Virus record (IMG/VR): IMGVR_UViG_3300025264_001337 | Coordinates: 1 to 31,077 of that record | Source of the DNA: a virus | Length of the DNA stretch: 31,077 nucleotides | Strand: one strand, 5' to 3' | Shown here: positions 24,318 to 30,211 of the stretch, piece by piece | Position numbering within the stretch: the stretch's first letter is position 1 | Layout: the number at the start of each line of letters is the position of its first letter | Position numbers and translations under genes: made by a program | The notes under the pieces: model-generated | The model's database searches: none | What the model was told of the DNA's origin: nothing | What the model saw: the letters and a program-made list of their open reading frames with translations, nothing else

Positions 24318-25255
24318 TCTTTATTCTCCACTGTGAGTGGAGTTAATCCGGTAGCAATGTTAAAGGGTCTATGGTCCCTGACGACAAATAGATCCTTGTA
24401 GTTAGTCCAGTCTTCCCCTAAGTGGCAGAGGTTTTTGTAGTCACAGAAATATCCCGGCATCCCGAACTGAGGATATGGATAGCAGCCACTGAAGTCTGTG
24501 GGAAAGTTCTCTTGCTTCTCCATCTCTAGTATCATACCTCCAATATACTGTGCCCACTTGACGAAGCTCTCTAGCTGATGATCGTGTACATAAACGGGCT
24601 GGATCTGTACTAGAGTTCTAGTCGCGGATACGAGTAGAGCTTCAATGAACGTCCCCCTTGCTGATGCTTCCATTGTCTTAATAGCTAGGGTGTAGGCTAG
24701 GACTTGAGGGGAACCCTCGAAGCCTTCTAGGTATCGAGAGGAAACCTCGGAGGCTGTCTTAAGCTCTAAGGCCCAGAGTTCCCCTGTATCCTTGTGCCGT
24801 ACCATAGCGTCGATACGGCCTACTAAGGGGATGGGTAGTCCAATGTCAATTGCGAAGGCTACTTCATAGTCTGATACATTGTCATCTAGGTTAATGCTGC
24901 TTGATGGGGGTGGGAGAAGTTCATAGATGGATAGGTCTATGCAGTGTTTTCGGAAAACCTCTGTAAGCATTAGGATTGCCCGATTTCTATTCCGAGATTT
25001 ATATGCACGGTTCTTTGGATCTTCCAAGGACTTGTCCCACACACTGTCGAAGGCTGCTACCCCTGCCTCTAGTCCTCGAGTAACAACTAAAGGAAAGGCT
25101 TTGTGGATGGCAGTACCGAATGACAGCGCGGGATGCTCGAACTCCTTAGATAGTCCGCAATTCTTGTAGAAGAATCTTCGGGGACATCTACAGAAGTCTA
25201 AGAGAGCGGATACACTAAGCCAATCTCTCTTCCTATAGTGCTCGAATCCTATCAT
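24314..25255 (-). CDS. PD-(D/E)XK nuclease with iron-sulphur cluster (Cas4/AddB-like)
   Basis: The 313-residue protein opens with the LSVSALLDFCRCPRRFFY pattern of Cas4/AddB-type nucleases. H51 lies in SFGTAIHKA. The active site is GRIDAM (D149), then LELK (E164, K166), and Q184 in the QVLAYTLA helix. A first Cys (C22 or C24) and C258, C271 and C277 (x12, x5 spacing) should bind a 4Fe-4S cluster. It is likely a 5'-3' or end-resecting exonuclease that supplies ssDNA to the Sak4-like ATPase encoded immediately downstream, with which it overlaps. Its start overlaps the sigma-factor stop, so the three genes are coupled. Confidence 0.87.
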   Translation of the reverse strand: MIGFEHYRKRDWLSVSALLDFCRCPRRFFYKNCGLSKEFEHPALSFGTAIHKAFPLVVTRGLEAGVAAFDSVWDKSLEDPKNRAYKSRNRNRAILMLTEVFRKHCIDLSIYELLPPPSSSINLDDNVSDYEVAFAIDIGLPIPLVGRIDAMVRHKDTGELWALELKTASEVSSRYLEGFEGSPQVLAYTLAIKTMEASARGTFIEALLVSATRTLVQIQPVYVHDHQLESFVKWAQYIGGMILEMEKQENFPTDFSGCYPYPQFGMPGYFCDYKNLCHLGEDWTNYKDLFVVRDHRPFNIATGLTPLTVENKE

Positions 25256-25683
25256 TCTTTTTCCTTTCCGACTTTTTGAAGTCTCTTAATAGCGTTGTTC
25301 AGGGATTGTTTTGTCTTTGCGAAGCTGATGTTTAGTTGCTCTGAGGTTTCATAGATAGATTTCCCTTCGTAAAAGTGGTAGTATATTATTTGCTTCTCTA
25401 CTACAGCTAGACCTGCTTTTTTGATTAGATCTTCTAAGACTAAATGATCTTCTCTAATCTCCCCCATTTTAGGTTCAAAGTTTCTCACGATCTCTCGACG
25501 TCTCTTTTCATTCCTAATTGCATTAAGACAACGATGTAGTACGAATGTCCGGCTGGGAGGTCTATTAGTTTTCTGATTAGATTCCAGCCAGATGTCTTGG
25601 ACAAGAGATTCCTTATCTATGTAGGCGGGGGTGAATTGAGATACTAGATGCGTTATTCGAGACAGTTCTTTTTCCGTGCTCAC
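25252..25683 (-). CDS. sigma-70-like (ECF type) factor
   Basis: The 143-residue protein starts with GTG (AAGGAA eight bases upstream). The first half (ESLVQDIWLESN, then TFVLHRCLNAIRNEKRRRE) has the layout of sigma region 2. The C-terminal half (AVVEKQIIYYHFYEGKSIY, then ETSEQLNISFAKTKQSLNNAIKRLQK) is a clear region 4 HTH. It lacks any signal-sensing domain. In phages such factors turn on middle or late genes, but they may also bind DNA in replication modules. Here it precedes the nuclease-Sak4 pair in one operon. No matching promoter consensus could be derived. Confidence 0.75.
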   Translation of the reverse strand: MSTEKELSRITHLVSQFTPAYIDKESLVQDIWLESNQKTNRPPSRTFVLHRCLNAIRNEKRRREIVRNFEPKMGEIREDHLVLEDLIKKAGLAVVEKQIIYYHFYEGKSIYETSEQLNISFAKTKQSLNNAIKRLQKVGKEKE

Positions 25684-25684
25684 G

Positions 25685-26092
25685 CTAGATTCCTTTCAAA
25701 GCTTTGAGCATATTCTCCATCAGTGCCTTGGATGGTACTACATCGTTCTTCTTAAACTTAACGTCGAGCGAGCTTACTGCTTTAGACTCCTTCTTCGAAG
25801 CTCTTACCGTCTTAGATTTTCTCTCCTTATAAGGTACGCTCAAAGCTCTAACACGTCCTAATACCTTAGGGGTAGAATGACGGCTAGAGTATGGAACAAG
25901 GTTCGGCTCCACAACTGGCTGAAGCTCTTTCCATTCTATCATGTCGAGTACAGAATGACGAGCACCAACATATTCTGCAGTAGGATAGTAGCGGGTTAAT
26001 CCGTCAGAAAGATCAACAACCTCCCCAAAATCCTTCTTTCTCCTTACTAAAATGTATCGACTTCCGTATTTGTCTTCGGTTCCTGTCTGCAT
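25685..26092 (-). CDS. hypothetical basic protein, 135 residues
   Basis: The first 55 residues look folded (YGSRYILVRRKKDFGEVVDL). The rest is Lys/Arg/Ser-rich and probably disordered (KERKSKTVRASKKES), ending in a short helix. It could bind nucleic acid. The start at 26092 has AGGA nine bases upstream and lies 80 bases inside the neighbouring gene. I recognise no family. It precedes the sigma-like factor by one base. Confidence 0.6.
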   Translation of the reverse strand: MQTGTEDKYGSRYILVRRKKDFGEVVDLSDGLTRYYPTAEYVGARHSVLDMIEWKELQPVVEPNLVPYSSRHSTPKVLGRVRALSVPYKERKSKTVRASKKESKAVSSLDVKFKKNDVVPSKALMENMLKALKGI

Positions 26093-26348
26093 TTCTAGTC
26101 TTCCTTATTCGTGCATCTCTAATCATAGACTTCTTGATAAACTTCAGATGATTTATCGCACGAGATAGTAGGAGGATAGAGTCAGTGAAGTCATCCTGCT
26201 CTGTCTTACCCCACATCGTCTTATATATCTTCTCATAACTGTATCGAAACTTCCTAGCCTTAGCCCAGACTTGCTCCACAAATTCGTAGAACTTAAATGG
26301 GGTGAAGTTCACATCCTCTACCCAATCCGGGTCGTTGTTGTTGCTCAT
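26013..26348 (-). CDS. hypothetical protein, 111 residues
   Basis: Acidic N-terminus (NNNDPDWVEDVNFTPF), a helical middle with many aromatic residues (VWAKARKFRYSYEKIYKTMW) and an Arg-rich tail. AGGGG lies about eight bases before ATG. Its last 80 bases overlap the next gene in another frame, one of the longest overlaps in the window. The Arg-rich tail lies in that overlap and may be a by-product of the other frame. Function is unknown. Confidence 0.6.
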   Translation of the reverse strand: MSNNNDPDWVEDVNFTPFKFYEFVEQVWAKARKFRYSYEKIYKTMWGKTEQDDFTDSILLLSRAINHLKFIKKSMIRDARIRKTRNADRNRRQIRKSIHFSKEKEGFWGGC

Positions 26349-26358
26349 TGCAATGCCC

Positions 26359-26463
26359 CTAGAAAAAATAATTGAAGATAGTTAGTGTCAAAGTAGCTCC
26401 TAAAAGGATAAAGAGTAGTATTAAAACCTGTAATGGAGTTAAGATAGGATACTCCTGTCTCAT
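26359..26463 (-). CDS. 34-residue micro membrane protein
   Basis: The ATG at 26463 overlaps the preceding gene's stop (ATGA), with a GAGGGGG site upstream. The frame runs 34 codons to TAG. After a short polar start (MRQEYPILTP) nearly the whole peptide is one hydrophobic helix (LQVLILLFILLGATLTL), ending in aromatic residues NYFF. It may form a pair with the two-helix protein encoded directly before it. Confidence 0.6.
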   Translation of the reverse strand: MRQEYPILTPLQVLILLFILLGATLTLTIFNYFF

Positions 26464-26657
26464 TTCCCCCTCTCTTTCAGTACCTTCTGGATCTTAGCTG
26501 AGAAGGTCCAGATGAGGAGGATAGCTAATGCTCCGTATCGGATGGTCAGTCCTTGGGAGTTGAAGTTAATGATGTGGAAAGATATAAATTCTCCTATTAT
26601 ATTCCCCGAGTTAGAAAAGAACGATAGTACTGACATGAGAACAAAGATGGTCTTCAC
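26460..26657 (-). CDS. small two-helix membrane protein
   Basis: The 65-residue product starts with GTG, AGGAG seven bases upstream. It has a hydrophobic N-terminal helix (TIFVLMSVLSFF), a polar loop and a second helix (YGALAILLIWTF), then a basic tail AKIQKVLKERGK. This topology fits a holin or a membrane-acting early protein. Overlap with the following micro-protein gene suggests a pair. A hairpin with stem GAC and loop GTGTA precedes its ribosome site. Confidence 0.65.
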   Translation of the reverse strand: MKTIFVLMSVLSFFSNSGNIIGEFISFHIINFNSQGLTIRYGALAILLIWTFSAKIQKVLKERGK

Positions 26658-26678
26658 AACGAGTCTCCTTAGTTGTCC

Positions 26679-26691
26679 CGACTACACGTCG
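26679..26691 (-). promoter_or_regulatory. leader hairpin, copy A
   Basis: CGAC-tacac-GTCG (26679-26691, plus strand) lies 22 bases before the GTG of the two-helix membrane protein. The 11-bp core GACTACACGTC recurs at 27187-27197 before another gene. Probably an mRNA leader structure or protein-binding site. Confidence 0.5.
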
Positions 26692-26700
26692 AGGAGGTTG

Positions 26701-26733
26701 AAAAACCCTCCGGGAGTTTTACCTCCCGGAAGG
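26701..26733 (-). terminator. rho-independent terminator
   Basis: Stem 26706-26716 paired with 26723-26733, loop GTAAAA on the minus strand, and a U5 tract (26701-26705). One plus-strand mismatch becomes a G-U wobble in minus-strand RNA. The loop is identical to that of the terminator at 22827-22861. It follows the anti-SD hairpin directly. Confidence 0.85.
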
Positions 26734-26739
26734 CGGAGT

Positions 26740-26772
26740 GTAGAGGTGGTGGAGACCAGTCCGCACCTCTAC
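26740..26772 (-). ncRNA. candidate regulatory RNA hairpin with anti-Shine-Dalgarno loop
   Basis: A perfect 9-bp stem, GTAGAGGTG/CACCTCTAC, encloses a 15-base loop whose minus-strand sequence includes CTGGTCTCC. TGGTCTCC is the exact complement of GGAGACCA, the ribosome-binding cassette present before seven minus-strand starts between 27696 and 30211. Pairing reaches 9 bp with the cassettes at 27696, 29374, 29799 and 30211. A terminator follows six bases on, so the segment has the layout of a small RNA or a 3'-UTR-derived regulator. No dedicated promoter is seen; the RNA could be released from the 26785-27156 transcript. The role is inferred. Confidence 0.45.
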
Positions 26773-26784
26773 TTCGAAGGAAGA

Positions 26785-27156
26785 TTATTCCTCGTCGGGG
26801 TCTGTGGTCGTAGCAAGTGGTCTCTGGGCAGCCATCCGGGCTTCGATCTCCTTCATCTTTTCCTCGATGAGGGCGGCGATAGCTGCGTGGTCACCAGCTA
26901 CTGCGGTGAGCTTATCCATGTCACTGGAAATCAGCTCAGCTGTAGACATCTCCTTCAGCTTGCCCTTCGAAACCGTGGCCGTGGCCTCTTGCCGAGCTTG
27001 GTTCTTCTTCTTAGTAGCGTGCTGAGTGTTGATCAAGGACAGAACTTCCGAGTCCCCAAGATTTTCTTGGGCTTCACTAATCGACTCGAACTCCTCAACA
27101 TCCACTGTCGCTACAATAGTACCACCGCTCTTGACCTCACACATTTCCGTTTTCAT
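26785..27156 (-). CDS. hypothetical small phage protein, 123 residues
   Basis: The product starts MKTEMCEVKSGGTIVATVDV, then an acidic helical segment (EEFESISEAQENLGDSEVLS), a basic linker (NTQHATKKKNQARQE), and an Ala-rich C-terminal coiled-coil-like helix (IAALIEEKMKEIEARMAAQ). I recognise no family. It is followed by a hairpin and terminator and preceded by a leader hairpin, so it may be its own transcription unit. The composition suggests an abundant, soluble, possibly oligomeric protein. Confidence 0.7.
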   Translation of the reverse strand: MKTEMCEVKSGGTIVATVDVEEFESISEAQENLGDSEVLSLINTQHATKKKNQARQEATATVSKGKLKEMSTAELISSDMDKLTAVAGDHAAIAALIEEKMKEIEARMAAQRPLATTTDPDEE

Positions 27157-27185
27157 ATTTTTGCTCCTTATGAAACGGGGTTAAC

Positions 27186-27200
27186 CGGACTACACGTCCG
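27186..27200 (-). promoter_or_regulatory. leader hairpin, copy B
   Basis: CGGAC-tacac-GTCCG (27186-27200) lies 30 bases before the ATG at 27156. It shares core GACTACACGTC with copy A at 26679-26691. A TATAAAAT-like stretch (minus strand, about 27203-27211) lies upstream of it and could be a -10 element, but no good -35 is seen. Confidence 0.5.
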
Positions 27201-27212
27201 AGATTTTATACA

Positions 27213-27443
27213 CTATAAACTCTTCTTAAAAACTTCCTGCGCCTTCTTCACCAGCATCTCTAGCTCGTCCCAGAATATACTCATGGGCCTCTGCTCTGGT
27301 GGCATGGATCGATAGTCTTCTACGTGCATAACGATCCGAGGATCAGGGCCATCACAGAATACACGGACCACCCGTACTCCCCTGTCATTACGGGTCTGCC
27401 GGTACTCGATGCCGGTTGGTAGAACATTAATCTGCCATTCCAT
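27213..27443 (-). CDS. hypothetical protein, 76 residues
   Basis: The start at 27443 has AGGAG seven bases upstream, inside the end of the upstream gene (17-base overlap); a longer frame has no ribosome site. The protein has a strand-rich first half (INVLPTGIEYRQTRNDRGVR, then VVRVFCDGPDPRIVMHVEDY) and a C-terminal helix (SIFWDELEMLVKKAQEVFKK). Function is unknown. Confidence 0.7.
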   Translation of the reverse strand: MEWQINVLPTGIEYRQTRNDRGVRVVRVFCDGPDPRIVMHVEDYRSMPPEQRPMSIFWDELEMLVKKAQEVFKKSL

Positions 27444-27696
27444 CTTCAAGCTCCTCATCTGAGTGTTCCCAAGTTTTAAGAGTAGGATTCCAGACGTATC
27501 CCCATTCAGCCATTTCCTTGTGGTCTGGGTCATTACACTTACATGTCCCGTCTGGACGGTAGTGAGTAGGCATTATGATGCAGTATGGACACTTTAACAT
27601 ATCAGTCTGCTTTAGATACCTGATGTTACTTACTGTCCCATCACTGCTCACTGTACTAAATTGAATGTCTTCCATTGGAAAGTGTTCAAGCTTCAT
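27427..27696 (-). CDS. zinc-ribbon-like protein, 89 residues
   Basis: It starts with the shared cassette GGAGACCAGCAATG. CPYC (about 36-39) and CKCND (about 52-56) form a four-Cys zinc-ribbon-like site; the rest is acidic (HSDEELEDGMAD). The protein may bind nucleic acid or a host protein. It overlaps the next gene by 17 bases. It has 9-bp complementarity to the loop of the hairpin at 26740-26772. Confidence 0.7.
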   Translation of the reverse strand: MKLEHFPMEDIQFSTVSSDGTVSNIRYLKQTDMLKCPYCIIMPTHYRPDGTCKCNDPDHKEMAEWGYVWNPTLKTWEHSDEELEDGMAD

Positions 27697-27707
27697 TGCT
27701 GGTCTCC

Positions 27708-28073
27708 TTAAAATGCCCAGATAAACTGGTCTCGTATTATTATTTCCTCGTCATTTACTTTGATCCAAACTCGGCCCAGACCATCTGAGCCCTCGATAGG
27801 GAATTGCTTCCCGTGTAGCTCTCGGACTTTCCTAGTCCACTCGTGGGGGAGTGTCACTATATCATCCTTGATCAGGACAAAGCAGTGCTTGAGTCTATCG
27901 TGCCTGATTTCCTGTGCCTCCTTCCCGGCACGCTTACCCAAGCTCTTTTGAAATCTCTTCACTGTATCTTTCTGCTTCTTTGTGTATGCCCGATTTAACC
28001 TGCTTAGGGTTTCGAACTCCCCTAGTCTCTTTCGGGTTCCTTCTAGATATTTAGAATCTTTATTAGTTTGCAC
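27708..28073 (-). CDS. hypothetical basic protein, 121 residues
   Basis: A GTG start at 28073 is chosen because AGGAG stands seven bases upstream; a TTG two codons earlier abuts it. The N-terminal half is Lys/Arg-rich and helical (LSRLNRAYTKKQKDTVKRFQ), the C-terminal half is strand-rich (HCFVLIKDDIVTLPHEW, then VWIKVNDEEIIIRDQFIWAF). It might bind DNA or RNA. It overlaps the end of the upstream gene by 11 bases. Confidence 0.65.
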   Translation of the reverse strand: MQTNKDSKYLEGTRKRLGEFETLSRLNRAYTKKQKDTVKRFQKSLGKRAGKEAQEIRHDRLKHCFVLIKDDIVTLPHEWTRKVRELHGKQFPIEGSDGLGRVWIKVNDEEIIIRDQFIWAF

Positions 28074-28350
28074 GTCCAAGCTCCTGTGCTAGGTAGTCAA
28101 CTACTAGTTGCTCTTGTTCTTCTGTGGGATAACTTGCGATAGCGTACCCTGCTCTGAAGATAGCCTTCATTAGCCTAAGCTCGTAGTCAGGAATCTTCTC
28201 TTGTATTCCTAACAAAACTGCTGGCACTATAACCTCAGCATATTTGGAAGCCTGCTCGTGGATATCTTTTGAGTAATCTTCATCTTCCTCGTCTCCATCG
28301 TCATCAGGGCTCAGTTGCCAGTTGATGTAGTCCTCTTTACTGATGCTCAT
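28063..28350 (-). CDS. hypothetical acidic protein, 95 residues
   Basis: It starts MSISKEDYINWQLSPDDDGD with an Asp/Glu-rich stretch (DGDEEDEDYSKDIHEQ), then helices (YAEVIVPAVLLGIQEKI, then LRLMKAIFRAGYAIAS) and an acidic tail. The acidic start recalls DNA-mimic or anti-host proteins, but composition alone cannot show this. GAGAGG lies upstream of ATG. Confidence 0.65.
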   Translation of the reverse strand: MSISKEDYINWQLSPDDDGDEEDEDYSKDIHEQASKYAEVIVPAVLLGIQEKIPDYELRLMKAIFRAGYAIASYPTEEQEQLVVDYLAQELGRAN

Positions 28351-28522
28351 TACTATTACCTCTCATTCTACTAGATTGGTTAAATGACGTTACCTTAATC
28401 TGCTTAACTAGGTCACTGTATACTGCAAGCTCTGCTAGTTCGCTGAGCAGGAAGCAGTCAGGGCATAGCTTTATACCCCGAACTGTCCTCCTTCCACATC
28501 TAAGACAATTCTTATTCATCAT
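28337..28522 (-). CDS. small zinc-ribbon protein, 61 residues
   Basis: The start at 28522 (AAGG eight bases upstream) or 28519 is chosen because a longer frame runs back through the upstream gene. CLRCGRRTVRGIKLCPDC (residues about 5-22) is a classic four-Cys zinc ribbon with 12 residues between the pairs, followed by a helical part (SELAELAVYSDLVKQ). Such proteins in phages often bind host RNA polymerase or DNA. It overlaps the upstream gene by 11 bases and the downstream start by 14. Confidence 0.65.
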   Translation of the reverse strand: MMNKNCLRCGRRTVRGIKLCPDCFLLSELAELAVYSDLVKQIKVTSFNQSSRMRGNSNEHQ

Positions 28523-28838
28523 CCCATTCACCTTCAACTGCTTCATCATCCCAGAATATCCAATCATTTTCGGGCAGACGATAAGTACATTCCTTGATGA
28601 ATAGATCAGGATTGAACTCAGACCTAGTATTCCCTATTGCTTCAGCTATTGCCTCTACTACTATATTCCACACTTCGTCCGCGATCCTATTCGACTCTCT
28701 AACATACTTAGGATCATCCAAGTTCCTCTCTTGGTGTGGATACTCTTGATGGAAATCGTCCTTGATCGGGCGGAGATCCTTAAAGGAGCTGATTAAGGCT
28801 TTCTCAAGTGGGGTGAAGTTAAGACGTTTAAAGTGCAT
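28512..28838 (-). CDS. hypothetical protein, 108 residues
   Basis: It starts with cassette GGAGACCAACAATGCAC. The product is acidic with a helical core (ESNRIADEVWNIVVEAIAEA) and an acidic end (IFWDDEAVEGEWDDE). Unknown family. The start overlaps the end of the upstream gene, whose last residues E-T-N-N-A-L are encoded by this cassette. Confidence 0.7.
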   Translation of the reverse strand: MHFKRLNFTPLEKALISSFKDLRPIKDDFHQEYPHQERNLDDPKYVRESNRIADEVWNIVVEAIAEAIGNTRSEFNPDLFIKECTYRLPENDWIFWDDEAVEGEWDDE

Positions 28839-29097
28839 TGTTGGTCTCCTTATGTCTCTGTAACCATTCTCTGGCAGAGAAATTATCTGTACTCATTATC
28901 TTTTCAGCCAAAGCACTTGATGACGCACAAGACCACAACTGTGAGGCCACATCCTTTAATTCCTCCAGTTCTCTCAGAGCCTCACGGCGTTCGTCCCAGT
29001 ATAACTGCTTGTTAAGAAGCGTGTCTAGTATTTGTTCAAGACTATTCTCTCTTAACAAATACTTGTCCTGATCTGTAGCATTAAATTCGATGTGCAT
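28828..29097 (-). CDS. hypothetical helical protein, 89 residues
   Basis: The start at 29097 has cassette GGAGACCAATAATGCAC; a longer frame lacks support. The product has repeated charged helices (LEQILDTLLNKQLYWDERRE, then ALRELEELKDVASQLW). Its LYWDERREALRELEEL part resembles LDERDESLQQLRKM in the protein at 29789-30055, hinting at a small duplicated family. It ends E-T-N-N-A-L through the next cassette. Confidence 0.7.
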   Translation of the reverse strand: MHIEFNATDQDKYLLRENSLEQILDTLLNKQLYWDERREALRELEELKDVASQLWSCASSSALAEKIMSTDNFSAREWLQRHKETNNAL

Positions 29098-29374
29098 TAT
29101 TGGTCTCCTCGTGAATTTTACAATCCATTGTATCCTCAAATTCATGCTCAACAACATCATAGCTCTCTGCATCAGGACAGTGTTTTTTCACTAGAGCAAA
29201 TGCATCCTTGAGGTTGTGAGCATAGAATGCTCCAATTGATCCATGCTGCTGTCGATTAACGGAGGATAGGATTGATGACTTCAAGACGAGGTAGCAACGC
29301 ACATCGTCAGATTCGGGGAAAAAAGCAACTCCCTCGAATCGTCCACATTCTTTGTAAATGCTATCAGCGTGCAT
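29081..29374 (-). CDS. hypothetical protein, 97 residues
   Basis: It starts with cassette GGAGACCAATAATGCAC. The protein has an alpha/beta character (GRFEGVAFFPESDDVRCYL, then HNLKDAFALVKKHCPDAES) and ends with E-E-T-N-N-A-H-R-I, encoded partly by the following cassette. No family recognised. It overlaps the next gene by 17 bases. Confidence 0.7.
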   Translation of the reverse strand: MHADSIYKECGRFEGVAFFPESDDVRCYLVLKSSILSSVNRQQHGSIGAFYAHNLKDAFALVKKHCPDAESYDVVEHEFEDTMDCKIHEETNNAHRI

Positions 29375-29396
29375 TATTGGTCTCCATTTTCAATGA

Positions 29397-29440
29397 GGTA
29401 AAATCCCCGGAGCCAAGCTAACTAGACTCAACCCCGGGGA
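29397..29440 (-). terminator. probable terminator or attenuator
   Basis: TCCCCGG (29404-29410) pairs with CCGGGGA (29434-29440) around a 23-base loop. The minus-strand RNA continues into UUUU (29400-29403). The loop is long, so efficiency may be partial. It follows the 29452-29799 gene and precedes the next cassette start. Confidence 0.6.
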
Positions 29441-29451
29441 CGGGATTGGAG

Positions 29452-29799
29452 CTACACTATATTTCCTAGGATTAAACAGCTGACCACTGTGTTAGTTTCA
29501 CAATGCTCGCACCAGCCTTTGTCCTGATCTGGTTCAACCACTGTGTAGTACGTGCAATTCTCATTCGAGCATATGCCTAGAGGCACATCGTAGGTGGCTT
29601 CTTCAAGCAGTCTATATACTGTCTCTGACAAGTTGTCCTCATCACCGCTTCCCATCTCTTGAAGTGCTAGTTCTTTTAGCTTCGCAGCTTTTACTTTTCT
29701 GGTCAGTTCCATTCGAGGTCTCCTTGTTTTCTCTAATTGTTTTTTCACCTGCCACTCCGCAGCTTTTCTAATCTGTGGATCACTGTAGTCAATTGTCAT
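29452..29799 (-). CDS. putative zinc-binding protein, 115 residues
   Basis: It starts with cassette GGAGACCAACAATG. A basic helical first half (QVKKQLEKTRRPRMELTRKV, then KAAKLKELALQEMG) is followed by C-S-N-E-N-C (about 77-82) and C-E-H-C (about 97-100), which could make a zinc ribbon. The end (NTVVSCLILGNIV) is hydrophobic. It overlaps the upstream gene by 11 bases. Role unknown; DNA- or polymerase-binding is possible. Confidence 0.7.
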   Translation of the reverse strand: MTIDYSDPQIRKAAEWQVKKQLEKTRRPRMELTRKVKAAKLKELALQEMGSGDEDNLSETVYRLLEEATYDVPLGICSNENCTYYTVVEPDQDKGWCEHCETNTVVSCLILGNIV

Positions 29800-30055
29800 T
29801 GTTGGTCTCCATTAGATCGAAGATAGTTATTGCTCTTTCCATAGGATGTGATAAAACCTTGGACAATTCCTCGAACTGGTCCGCTTTTCGTGCCATTTTT
29901 CGCAGCTGTTGAAGGGACTCGTCTCGCTCGTCTAGCCAATTGGGAGCTTCATCAGGCCCACCATGCTTATGCCAGTCGGCTTTTTGCTCATCAAGTCCTT
30001 TGAGGATATTTTCGAGAGCTTCCTCCCACGAGGTCGGTTTCAGGAATACTGTCAT
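29789..30055 (-). CDS. hypothetical acidic helical protein, 88 residues
   Basis: It starts with cassette AAGGAGACCACTAATG. The sequence is helical and charged (SWEEALENILKGLDEQKADW, then LDERDESLQQLRKMARKAD) and shares the L-D-E-R-x-E-x-L-x-x-L pattern with the protein at 28828-29097. It ends M-E-T-N-N-D-N, where E-T-N-N is the cassette of the next gene read in frame. Function is unknown. Confidence 0.7.
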   Translation of the reverse strand: MTVFLKPTSWEEALENILKGLDEQKADWHKHGGPDEAPNWLDERDESLQQLRKMARKADQFEELSKVLSHPMERAITIFDLMETNNDN

Positions 30056-30133
30056 TAGTGGTCTCCTTTAAAGGTGCTTGGGGTTAGTCAATTTTTTCTT
30101 CGTCAACGTGGCAAGACACTTGAAGCGAGAAGA

Positions 30134-30211
30134 CTATTCCCATTGGACTGGGTTATCGTTCGCATCTACATACCTGCCTGAATCTCGAGTAGGTTTTCGG
30201 TCGCTTGACAT
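30134..30211 (-). CDS. possible 25-residue leader peptide gene
   Basis: ATG 30211 follows GGAGACCACCC, the same cassette as the downstream genes, and the frame runs 25 codons to TAG. The peptide is polar and charged (MSSDRKPTRDSGRY, ending in a short acidic/aromatic tail). It is the first frame after the strong promoter at 30283-30311, so it may be a leader peptide that controls the array by translation, or a micro-gene. Confidence 0.5.
   Translation of the reverse strand: MSSDRKPTRDSGRYVDANDNPVQWE

Noticed and set aside
28523-28567. Longer start for the zinc-ribbon gene
   Set aside because: It would lie wholly within the upstream gene and has no ribosome site.
29098-29172. N-terminal extension of the 89-residue protein
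   Set aside because: The extension is antisense-like read-through of the neighbouring gene; the cassette fixes the start at 29097.
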